Source: Amoebophrya sp. A120 (taxonomy: Eukaryota > Sar > Dinophyceae > Syndiniales > Amoebophryaceae). Taken from it: a stretch of 64,000 nucleotides of DNA. Position 1 is the first letter of the stretch, and every line of letters begins with the position of its first letter. The translations under genes were made by a program, and so were the position numbers. Below are positions 20,924 through 30,154 of this stretch, one piece after another. Where the stretch lies: assembly GCA_905178155.1 (NCBI GenBank), contig CAJINV010000003.1:7125612-7189611 (forward strand). The letters run 5' to 3'. The notes beneath the pieces are model-generated. The model did no database searches. It was given only the letters and a program-made list of their open reading frames with translations, and was not told the origin of the DNA.

Positions 20924-23872
20924 TTAGCGGGCTGCAGTCGTATTGTTGATATCAAAGAAATGAATTTCTTCGATCTTCATCCCAGCTGGAGGAATATTGA
21001 ATAAGAGCGGGGTAACAAATTCGGACGATTTGTGGTCATCCCACTTTTCACCCGCCCGGCCGGGTGGGTGAAAAGTGGGACAAAACCAGGATCCTGTCCT
21101 CTCACTGGTCGGATCTGCGCTCGTGCTCCCTCTCTGCTCGCTCGCGTCGCGGCGACGCGCGCACAGCCGAGCGCACGCGGCGCGCGACACGACGTCGCAG
21201 CCGGCTCTGTCGCGTGCTCTCGCGCTCGCCACGCCGCGACGCACACGCGAACGCACGCGCAAAGCGGCACAACACAGCAGACAAGCAAGCTCGTCGCGTC
21301 TGCGCGTCGCTCGTGCGCGTGCGCTCGTGTTGCGCTGCGTTGCGGCTCGCGCGATGCAAGACGCGCAGCGCACGCACACGCGCGCGAGACGAACAGCATG
21401 CAAGCAGCGAGAGGCAGCAACGAGAAGAGAGAGGGGCGGAGCGAGACGCCAGACGACGGCCGCGTCGGTCGCTCTTGCTGCTGTTGCTCTCTCGCCGCGC
21501 CTCCTTCGCGCGCACTCTCTCTCGTCGCGCGCCGAGACGCGAGACGCGCGAAGCGGAAACATGAAGACGCGACGCGAAGCAAGAGCACGAGACACGAGCG
21601 CGAGACGCACGAGCGCGAGACGCACCAGCGCGCCGCCGTTCGTCGCGTCTGCTGCAGCCTGTTGTCGCGCGCGCGCACAGGCGCGCGGCACGCAACGCGG
21701 GGGCGCGCGCTTCTCGCGCTCTCGGATGCGTGCGCGCGCGCACGCACAGCGAGCGAGAAACGCAGCCACGCAGCAGCCGCGAGCAGCACGCGCGCATGCC
21801 ACGCGCAGCAGAAATCGATGAAGGCGAAGGCGACACGCGAGAGCGGCACGCGCGCGAGCGACGACACGATCGCAGACACGCGCGAAGAGCACGTGCTCGC
21901 GCAGCCGCGACGAGCGCCGCCACGAAGACACACACGCACGCAGAAGAGCACAAGCGCCGGAGGCGAGCAGGCGAGCGCGCGCGCAGCCGCGGGACAGATG
22001 CATGTGGCCCGCGGCGCGGAGCGCGCGAACTGTCCCGCGGGTGCGCGCGTGCGGCTGTCTGCGCGCGCGCCGCGCAGCGCGAACGCGACGAACGCGAGCG
22101 CAGGCGCACAGCTCTGCTGTGTGTCGCGTGTCGTGCTCTGTCTCGTCCGGCTTCGCGCTGATGTGGTGCGCGCGCGCCCTCGCGCGCGCGGCAGCAGCTG
22201 CGAGGCGCAAGGCGGGAGGCGGAAGCGACGAGCGCAGACGGGCGAGACACTCACACGCGCACGGCACACACATGTGGCGCCACAGCAGCGCGAGCGCTGG
22301 TTTGTCGCGCGCGCGAGACGCGAGACGAGGCGCATGAGCGAACAAATCCGAGCGGCGCGCGCGCGAGAGCGCCACAAAGGCGCAGAATGGCACGCACGAG
22401 CGTGCTTCTCTCGTTGTGCGCCGCGCCCTGCGTGCCGCTGGCTCGCACGCGTCGCTGCGCGTGCGCGCGCACGAGCGCGCGAACAGCGCACACGGCAGAA
22501 GACGCACGCGCCGCGCAGCGATGCGAAACGCCGCGACGAGGCGAGCGAACCAACGCCGCTCGCCGTGTCTTGTGCCGCTGTCGCGTCGCCGTCTCTGCGC
22601 GGGCGTGCGCCTCGCGCTGCGCGTGCGCGCGCGGCACACACGAGCGCGACGCGCCGACGACGCGGGCGCGCGGGCGCAGAACGAGCAGAGACGCACGCGC
22701 GAAGCGCGACGCCGAAGATGGACGCAGCACTGCACAGCCGCCAGCGCGGCAAAACCGGCGAGGCGCCGCAAGGCGGCATGTCGCGTTCTCTGCCGCTGTC
22801 CCTCGCTGCGGCTCTGCGCTCGCGTCGCGTTGCCAGACGCGCGCGCGAAGGGCCGCAGAGGCGACGCAGCAGCACGCACGCAAGCGCCGTCGCATGCGTG
22901 GCGCGCGTCGTGCGCGCGCGCTGCGCCGAGAGCGAGCACGCCAGCGCGAAGAGGAGCCTGCGTCGGCGCGCGCGCCGCCGCTGGCGGCTGCCGCGCGCTC
23001 TCGCGCGGATGTGCGCGCGACGCGCAGGAGCGCGAGCGCCCGGCGACGACGCGAGGGGCGAGCACGCGCGCGAGCACCGGCGTAGCAGCGAGCCGGCGCG
23101 CTCGCGCGTGCTGCTGTGCGCTTGGCGGCGCGCGCAAGCAAGCCGGCGCGACGCGAACGAGCAGAGCGCGACGAGAGAAGCACGCGACGAGCGAACGCGG
23201 CGTCGCGCGCCGGCTCCGCGCTCGTGTCGGTGTGCTCTCGTGTGGTTCGCGCTCTGCGCGTGGGCGTGTCGCTCTGCCGCACGTGCGCGAGGCGGTGCGC
23301 GCGCTTCCGCGGCGCTCCGCGTCGCGTCTTGTGCTTCGTGCCCGCTGCGCGCGCGCGCCTAAAGCAGCTCTGCTCTCGTGCCGCTCGCTTCTTCGCCGCG
23401 CTCGTATGCGTGCGTGCCGCTGTGATGTGTGTCTGTCGCTTGCGTGTGACGCGCTGCGGCGGGCTCTGCGGCTGCGTGTGTCGCAGCGCGCGCGCACGAG
23501 CATTCTCCGACTAGTGGGGCAGGATCCTGGTTTTGTCCCACTTTTCACCCACCCGGCCGGGCGGGTGAAAAGTGGGATGACCACAAATCGTCCGAATTTG
23601 TTACCCCGCTCTAAACTTGTTGGCTTCATCACGAACAAAATCAACTCACTGCTAGTCGCACTGTATCACACGGCAACGGCGCTATCAAGTAAAAATATTA
23701 CCTCACGCGCTTGCTTCAGTGATTTAGAACCCGACTTCGCCGTCGGCGAGGCTCCAAGAATTTTTTTTCCGCCAGCTGCAGATGTTGGCGAAGATATTGA
23801 GATGCAATGCAGTTCTTGGCTTATAATACCGTTACTGTCGACTTTCTTTTTACAGTTGCAAAAATAAAGCAA
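20924..23872 (-). CDS. Unrecognised gene whose last exon contains a 2.6-kb transposon
   Basis: Exon 23702-23872 reads ISQELHCISISSPTSAAGGK and KSGSKSLKQARE up to donor GAG|GTAATA. The next exon starts at 23644 (acceptor GTGAG) with ILFVMKPTSL, is entered by the transposon 21005-23611, and resumes LFNIPPAGMKIEEIHFFDIN to a stop at 20924. The frame is open straight through the element. With the element and one TSD removed the two exon parts join in the same frame. A second frame across the junction (VRDEANKF/IQYSSSWDED) is also open, so the true frame is uncertain. Confidence 0.5.
21005..23611. mobile_element. 2607-bp GAGCGGGGTAAC-family transposon with CG-saturated interior, TSD TAA
   Basis: Termini GAGCGGGGTAACAAA and the inverse, flanked by TAA at 21002-21004 and 23612-23614. 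Perfect or near-perfect TIRs extend about 110 bp, including a subterminal hairpin (CCCACTTTTCACCC around CCGGCCGGG) and AGGATCCTG. The 2.4-kb interior is extremely CG/GC-rich, built largely from CGCG, GCGC, CACG and GAGACG words. Several frames on both strands are therefore open for hundreds of Arg/Ala-rich codons; I do not regard any as a proven protein. Confidence 0.92.
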
Positions 23873-24643
23873 AGCTCTTCTATACTCGGAAATTATACAA
23901 ATAAATTTGAATTTACTCGTCCATGCGTACTAAAAAAAAAAAAACTACACACGACGTCCCGCTCCTGTGCGCTTTGTTCCTTCTTCACGGGATTAGTTGA
24001 GAAGGTTTACATAGGTGGTATGTCAATCATCACCATGTCTCAATATTTTTAAGATGAAGCGCGTCCATCATCGTGTTCACAGACACAGTCACAGACGTGA
24101 TCATGAGGACACGCTTTCGCCCGGCAAAGTCGACGTCATGCACATCTCTAGGAAATGAATGGCACGTTTTCGCAGCATTCATCATCACTACATATTTATA
24201 CATATAGATAAAATCAAATGCAAATAATCTACTCCCGCCCAGCCACAGCCGGAAGTCAAACCGGGAAAATTAAGCAGCTGCACTTTTGTTCCCTTCGGAT
24301 AAATGAGGCCGCAGGAGAATCATTTTCCTCCGGTAGACGCGGAGTAGAGGGGGAGGAGGCTGCCGCATTTGCCGTCTCCAACTTTGTGCCGACGTAATCT
24401 GATTGTCCCCTTTGTCCGGTAGAAAAATAACGTCAGCGGATCACATTTGCAACTAGAGTGCCCAAATGCAAAGGGACGGCCACCGTCGCTCTTGCGTGTT
24501 GTCGCCAGAACCTTTCTTACTGCATCCTTTCTTGCTTTGGCAGCTTTCGGCCATAACACATCTACATGACACCGTGTCGTGACTTCAATTTTATTCCTAT
24601 CTGTCTTCGTTCTACTATGTTTCGCAAATATGATGCATGCCAG
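23873..24643. other. AT-rich intergenic stretch
   Basis: No supported exon; frame 24320-24559 (minus) is weak. Likely spacer between minus-strand genes. Confidence 0.3.
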
Positions 24644-25324
24644 TCATAATTCTATGTGAGATACGTCCTTGCCCGTGCTAAGTTCCACTTCCACCTCCTC
24701 CTCGTCTTCGAACACTACGTCCAGTAGGTCGCTTTCTACTATATCAAATGCAAAAGTGTCTGGGTCTGGAAGATTGCGAGATTTGTCATGCTGATCTGGC
24801 ATGGCCCTTAGTAAATCTGTATTGCGTGGCCACAAACAGCCTCTCTCGCCTGTCATGCAAATAAAACGCAGTTTCTCATGCGGAATACGCAGTACAGAAG
24901 CACAAAGCAACTTGTCATGCCTGGCGGCGAATTACAGTGCATTTGTTATTGACTGACTTGCATCACAAGTTTCCAGACCCAAACATTTTTGCATTCGATA
25001 TGCTAAAGCAGCCAATTCTTCACCTACACCTCGAGCTTCGTCGTCATCTGCTTCCGGCGCCAGCTCCGTGGGAGGCATTTTTTCCAGCTCACTTTCATCA
25101 CTGTCGATCGGCCTGTGATGTAGTTGTTGATGTCGTGCACCATTGTATGTTTTTTGATGATGTTCGTGTTCCCTAGTCACCGTAGTTTCCATTGTATTTA
25201 GTTGTCCACGAGGCCGCGAGAAACTATCATTAAAAACAAAGCCCTTTGGTTCCGCAAGCTGTTGCACTTGCAAGCACACCGACACCCGAAGACCTTCATT
25301 GAATCTTGTGCCGACGGCCTTTTG
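24644..25324 (-). CDS. Unrecognised gene with acidic C-terminus, last two exons
   Basis: Exon from acceptor TTTGTTGTAG at 25324 reads QKAVGTRFNEGLRVSVCLQV, then GFVFNDSFSRPRG and a charged stretch DSDESELEKMPPTELAPEAD, ending about 25008. The final exon continues IVESDLLDVVFEDEEEVEVE and stops at 24644. The intron between is a TIR element with non-canonical ends. No family recognised. Confidence 0.6.
24744..25007. mobile_element. Introner with about 27-bp TIRs and ATAT flanks
   Basis: Ends CAAATGCAAAAGTGTCTGGG and its inverted counterpart CGAATGCAAAAATGTTTGGG, with matching GTCTGGAA inside and a TTTGTCATGC-type motif further in. ATAT flanks both sides. It separates two exons of the 24.6-kb gene. 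GT-AG is not available at the frame-preserving boundary. Confidence 0.75.
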
Positions 25325-25479
25325 CTACAACAAATAATTGAGCATATGCAGCATATATTGCGCCACCGCGTATCGATGGAGTGCGGTGCATCTGGTTGGA
25401 CGATTCGTATCTTCCTTGTGGTGGATAGATCCGCTTGTTCAATAAACCATCTGCATCTACTTCTACAGAAAGTATCTAT

Positions 25480-25590
25480 ACAAGTATCCATGATGTGCAC
25501 AGAAAATGGGTTGTACCCGTCTTCGAGCTGCCAGCAGCCGACGAGCGAAGTTCCGTGGATGAGGTCGTGAAAGTCCGGCTCTGTCATATG
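25480..25590 (-). CDS. Probable exon, unrecognised
   Basis: Minus frame TEPDFHDLIHGTSLVGCWQL followed by EDGYNPFSVHIMD, natural composition, just upstream of the 24.6-kb gene exons and perhaps part of it. The antisense frame is also open, so confidence is limited. Confidence 0.4.
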
Positions 25591-25716
25591 GGAGTGCAAA
25601 AGTTACTTATCCCCTGCCCTAAGACGCGTCCTCGTGCGTTCCTTTGTCAACATGTCCAATACAGAGTGCAACTTCTACTTCCCTACCCTACCACCTGACA
25701 CTTTTACAAGCGTTCT

Positions 25717-25872
25717 CTAAGCAGCATGCATCTCCATGAGTTTTCCGTTTGCCTTACGGTAAAATGCCGAAATAAGCCCGAGCAACACTATGTATGATGT
25801 AAAACTACTGTGGTCCGGGTCTGGAATCGTGTTCGTACCGCAGGAGATGCATTTTTCCCAGTGCCTCTGCTC
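25717..25872 (-). CDS. Terminal exon with CxxC and a transmembrane helix
   Basis: A 52-codon exon from acceptor GGTGTTCAG to TAG: QRHWEKCISCGTNTIPDPD, then SYIVLLGLISAFYRKANGKL, then HAA-stop. The single hydrophobic segment suggests a membrane-anchored C-terminus. It is the first exon downstream of the Mei2-like exon at 26.2 kb and could be a separate gene. Confidence 0.55.
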   Translation of the reverse strand, partial: EQRHWEKCISCGTNTIPDPDHSSFTSYIVLLGLISAFYRKANGKLMEMHAA

Positions 25873-26212
25873 CTGAACACCGATAGACTCCCTCGAAATG
25901 AGGGGGGGGGAGAAGGACGCTGCGCACTCTCATACGTAAGAAGCATATGCAACAAGCAAAGCAAGTAGCTCTAGCGGCCGCCCTTTCCTCTGAATATGCT
26001 GCAAACTCCTCTAGAGCTGCTCATGTTGATCCAGTTGTACATGCATACGCAGATATAGCATCAATCATAAAAGCTGACTGATTCAAATGCAGCTATAAAT
26101 CAAAGATCATGAATGCTGGAGCGAAACTATAAAGAACAGCATTCCTAATCATGATGCGTGGCCCTTCGCCTTCGTCCACGGATCTCTCCGGGCTAGAACA
26201 GCTTGGGCTTCT

Positions 26213-28090
26213 CTACGTGTTTTGAATTGCGTACACCGTGTTGTTCGAAAACAGGAGATTCAGCAACAAATTCGGCGTCAACCTGGAAATAATTATAATA
26301 ATAGTGAAACGAACTTAGCCTCCCCCTTTGCTATAATCTATAGGAGGCACTTAGAAAAATAATTCTAAACGAATGTGCTTAGAAGGTCTCGTCTAGAAGC
26401 TTCGTGTAACAGATTCAACGCGTTCCCGTTATCTGTACGCCATACCGTCGGGCAGAGAGAGTGTTATGCTGCACGTCCTGGCGAGCAGCAGAACAAAGCC
26501 GCGCATCAACTTCAGTGTGATTTTGATACAGAAAGCGTCGACAAGCCCGACTGCCCCTGTTTTCCCCCCCGAAAACAGGGATCAACTCCTCGGGCATCAC
26601 TTTCCGGCATGGCAAAAGTGATGGCCAAGAGCTCCCCGGCCATCCCTTTGCCTTCGCTCGGGCAAAAGTGATGGCCGGGAGCTCCTTGGCCATCACTTTT
26701 TGCCCCTGCTTTTCGTTCGGGCAAAAGTGATGGCCAGAAGCTCCTCGGCTTTTTACTCGGGCATGGGACACGGGCTCCTTGGCCGTCACTTTCGCTCCGG
26801 CCGGGCCAAAGTGGTGGCCAAGAGCGCCTCCTGGGTGGGCCATCGTTTCCGGCCGGGCCAAAGCGATGGCCAAAAGCCTCCCCTGGGCCATCACTTCTCG
26901 ATCGGGCAAAAGTGATGGCTGGCCAAGAGTTCCATGGCCATCACTTTTCGCTCGCTCAGGCAAAATTGGGGGCCAAGAAGAGCTCCTTGGATGGGCGCCG
27001 CTTTTGGACATCGCTCGTCGGTCGGGCATAACTGACGGCAGAGAGCCCCTTGGCCGTCAATTTCCGTTCGCTCGGGCAACCAAAAGCGACGGCGCGGCCA
27101 GGAGCCCCTTGGCCACCAATTTTCACTCGGGCAAAAGTGAGGGTTGCGAGCTCCTTGGCCATCACTTTCCGGCCGGGCAAGAGTGAGGGCCAGGAGTCCC
27201 CTGGCCATCGCTTTCCGGTCGAGCAAGCGTTTACTTCCTGTCTCTCCGGGCAAAAATGACGGCCAGGAGCTCCTTGGCCATCCATGACCTTCCGCCCAGG
27301 CAATTGCGTACACCGTGTTGTTCGAAAACAGGAGATTCAGCAACAAATTCGGCGTCAACCTGGAAATAGGTATGAATAAGGTAACAAGGAATCTAGACGT
27401 GACCGGGGGGGTCACGTCCGTCCGGCCGGCCGGACGGACGGCACGTGACCGGGGGTCCGTCGTGGCGCTAGGAGGTGGTGGCCGCGGTGGACCGCGCGCC
27501 CGGGCAACTAAAAAAAAAAAAAGGTCATGAGCTCGGTCCTTCACTGAAGAACTGCAACTGCCTCTCTTCGTCACGCTCCGCCCCCGGTCACGCGGCCGGG
27601 GGCTGTTAGCTAGCTCGGGCGCCCAACTAAAAAAAAAAAGGTCATGAGTTCGGTCTTTCACGGAAAAACAAAAAAAGGCACGACTCTTGCCCCTGGTCCG
27701 CCGTCGGTGACGCGGCCGGGGGCTTCTAGCTACCGAGGGCCAAAGTTGCTGCGGCATTCAGCGCCGAACTCGCCCCGAGGCCGGACTACCCCCGGTCACG
27801 TGCCGTCCGTCCGGCCGGACGGACGGACGTGACCCCCCCGGTCACGTCGAGGTTCCCTGTTACTATATTCTATAAGTCAATGTAGTTTGATTATTCATCG
27901 TCGCCGCCAACATCACTGACCAACTAGATCGATGAAAGTAGTAAACAAGAACTCAAAACTACATCGCCTCACGCTCACCTGTTCGGAATGTTTCGCAGCA
28001 TAACACTGGTTCCTGGGTATGCGCCATCTTCGGGAAAGTCTGTCGTCTTATGCAAGGAACTAAGTCTCAGTGAGCAGTTAACGCAGAAAC
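26213..28090 (-). CDS. Mei2-like RNA-binding protein, N-terminal half of an RRM_2 domain
   Basis: Exon 27979 to about 28090 ends TDFPEDGAYPGTSVMLRNIP-NR at a consensus donor GTGAGC. The next exon (acceptor TTTCCAG at 26283) joins in phase as LTPNLLLNLLFSNNTVYAIQ. The core TSVMLRNIPNR-LTPNLLLNLL matches the start of the Mei2 C-terminal RRM (TTVMIRNIPNKYT...LL), which binds RNA. The intron between the exons contains a TIR transposon (27381-27863), and the second exon exists twice because of a 67-bp duplication around a 1-kb insertion. The second half of the RRM (GYAF motif) was not found next to it. Confidence 0.6.
26225..26291. repeat. 67-bp direct repeat, downstream copy (with acceptor)
   Basis: Identical to 27302-27368. 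Minus strand: TATTTCCAG acceptor then codons for LTPNLLLNLLFSNNTVYAI. Confidence 0.92.
26292..27301. mobile_element. 1010-bp insertion carrying a palindromic minisatellite
   Basis: Lies exactly between the 67-bp repeats in the Mei2-like gene. The first 280 bp is AT-rich unique sequence, the rest an array of short palindromes. No TIR and no open reading frame of note. Confidence 0.75.
26575..27295. repeat. Array of about 12 degenerate palindromic units
   Basis: Units of about 50-60 bp combine CTCGGGCAAAAGTGATGGCC and its complement GGCCATCACTTTT around GAGCTCC(T)T. Every unit can fold as a hairpin, and neighbouring units can pair with each other. Confidence 0.88.
27302..27368. repeat. 67-bp direct repeat, upstream copy
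   Basis: Perfect copy of 26225-26291. Here the exon fragment runs into the palindromic insertion. Confidence 0.92.
27381..27863. mobile_element. 483-bp TIR element with nested CCGGCCGG hairpins
   Basis: Ends GTAACAAGG and CC(T)TGTTAC with GACGTGACCGGGGGGGTCAC shared in inverted orientation, then GTCCGTCCGGCC palindromes. Inside, a roughly 45-bp direct repeat (CAACTAAAAAAAAAA, then GGTCATGAG) occurs at about 27506 and 27622. No clean target duplication. The GTAACA end and subterminal hairpin design resemble the GAGCGGGGTAAC family. Confidence 0.75.
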
Positions 28091-28228
28091 ATTTTTTCCT
28101 TTTATTTGCATTCGTAAAAACTGTGATGGTATTTATCACGTTGGAGCGTTCATCCTCTTTATTTTGGTACTGCCGTGGTCATGGTCTGTCATTCGCCCAC
28201 GTTTTTATCGTAGCACTTTCTTTCAACA

Positions 28229-28259
28229 CCACCACCACCACCACCACCACCACGACGAC
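28229..28259. repeat. (ACC)n microsatellite
   Basis: About ten ACC units followed by ACGACGACC. Confidence 0.9.
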
Positions 28260-28647
28260 CAGTTGTCATCTCCATCTGGAGCTGGAAGTGATGTTCGACG
28301 TAATGCACCACTCACTCATTGATTTTCTAGGTCATACATCTTCGGCAGTCGCGGGATACGCACTCCATTTGAATACGAACCGGAGGAGTAGTTTCTGTTT
28401 TGTTTTCTTTTGGAAGTTGCGATTTCTCTGGAAGGGTGGCGAAAGGTTGCTACTGTATAATATATGGCCACACAACAAAGTTGACCATGAGTGGTCTGCG
28501 TCGGTTTCGGGTAGACAAAGCAGCAGCAAGTATTGCAAGGTGAAGGTAAGTAGCAACGCAATCATAACCATAAACATGTGCCGCAGATGAGGAGAAGGAG
28601 TAGTATAGCCATGCCTGAGTGACGGTTCTTGAAGTTATTGTTTATAC

Positions 28648-29230
28648 CGGCTCCGACGGTACATGCTCCCATCTTTGCTCTTGCGACCCGCAGGCGCAGA
28701 GTTGATATCATCGCGGCCCATAAGCTGCACACCCGGCACGCCAGTGTATGCAACGAAAATATTACGATCTGAGCCAATATTTTTTTTCCAGTCAGACTCA
28801 GAGTGGAAATAGAATCGAGCCAATCAATGAAGATGCAAGTGGTCACTTTATGTTGCTATAGGTCATGCTACCTCCCTCTGCTACGGATACACAATCTTTT
28901 TAACACTCTTCTCTGCGTTTCTGGTCTTCCACAACAATTTGATGGATGCAGTTCAGCATCAGCAGCTCTTCTTGGTGTAGGTATCTATGTTCTTGTTGGC
29001 CTTGGCATGCTGGTTGTAGTTATATTTTCTCAATCTGATAGAGGTCCACTGGGATTCATGGCGAGTACATCCTCTAGCGGACCTGTTTGCACCAGGCCAA
29101 CAACAAATTCAAACAGTCGACGCTGCGCCGACGGGCTCGAGTGGTCGAATATGTGCACACACGCCCGCTCAATCTGTGTCGCTGTTAACGTCGAATCTAT
29201 CACTTGGGAAAGTACGCTTCTACCGCATCA
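28648..29230 (-). CDS. Unrecognised gene, two exons
   Basis: Exon about 29036-29230 is helical: STLTATQIERACVHIFDHSS, then RLFEFVVGLVQTGPLEDVL. Exon 28648-28768 lies between acceptor TTGGCTCAG and donor GTATAA and reads RNIFVAYTGVPGVQLMGRDD with a basic tail. The junction between them is not resolved, so they could be separate genes. Family unknown. Confidence 0.5.
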
Positions 29231-29685
29231 ACAACAAATTAATACAGTTGGCGTGCTGGGAACAGCATGCAAAACAAACAATACATGCAAATGAAAACCT
29301 CCAGTCCCGTGATGGCTTCCTCAGGCGAAAAAATTAACACTATACTCGTCTATTTCATGATGAAAATCATAAAATCAATATCAACCACTTGTTTTGTCGT
29401 GTATGTCATCCGCGGCAAAATTACATTTTCGCCAAGAAAATAAGAGCTACTCGTGGTTGTAAACCATATTTCCATGAAAACAATAGAAAAGTATGAATTG
29501 GCTGCATCGACATCATACCGCTCACGTATCAACCGGCGCTGTTTTTCTTTTTTCTCTGTATGTTGGGCTTGGGACGACCGCAAAATAAAAACTGCCGCGA
29601 CGTCATTGTGGCAGTGTCCATGTCCAGACAAGCAGGTAGTTTAAGCTATACAGATAGAAGCAGCACGCCGAACATCAGCGACTAC

Positions 29686-30058
29686 AAAGAGTAGCGCGCA
29701 CGCTGAAGCACAATTTCCCGCCTGATAGCATCCCTCGCCCCCACCTGCTGCTGCTGCTGATCCTCTCTGAAAGGAAAATGCATAAAAATTTTCCATTCTG
29801 CGAAATCGAAATTCTGTAGATTCGTATTTCTTCTGCTTCGCTAGAAAGAGAAACTTCACTAGTATGAAATTGAACTTACGTGCATTTCTGTCAAATTCGC
29901 TTCGTTTATTTACGTTTCCGGCTCATTGTTTGCCCTTCTATCATTGCAAGTCATCAACATCCCAGCTCTTGGCGCTCGTGTACTTGTTTTGCTATGGGGC
30001 TGTAGCATCCGCGTCAAACTCTTTCTTGGATGCTGGGAGCAAGCCGATCTGGGATTTG
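29686..30058 (-). CDS. Unrecognised exons
   Basis: Exon 29686-29766 has acceptor TTTTCCTTTCAG and donor GTAGTC and encodes EDQQQQQVGARDAIRREIVL. Exon 29992-30058 has acceptor GGATTTTTCAG and reads KSQIGLLPASKKEFDADATA to a stop, although other frames are possible. Short and of unknown function. Confidence 0.4.
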
Positions 30059-30154
30059 CTGAAAAATCCAAGCAAAGAAATAAAGTAATGTAACTTCCGG
30101 CCTCATTTTGCATGATACATAGTACGGCACTTCAATCAATTCCCAGGAAAATTT

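Noticed and set aside
21032-23362. Very long Arg/Ala-rich ORFs on both strands, as possible new proteins
   Set aside because: They overlap in several frames in a sequence almost free of A/T, where stops are rare by composition; none resembles a folded protein.
26575-27295. Palindromic array as a possible CRISPR
   Set aside because: Units are contiguous, with variants of the same palindrome and no spacers or cas genes.
27988-28590. 200-codon plus-strand ORF
   Set aside because: Contains a (ACC)n-encoded Thr run and overlaps the minus-strand Mei2-like exon, which has better splice and homology support.
28803-29294. 163-codon plus-strand ORF with a hydrophobic stretch
   Set aside because: The minus strand there carries a more protein-like helical exon (29036-29230), and the hydrophobic part falls in its presumed intron.
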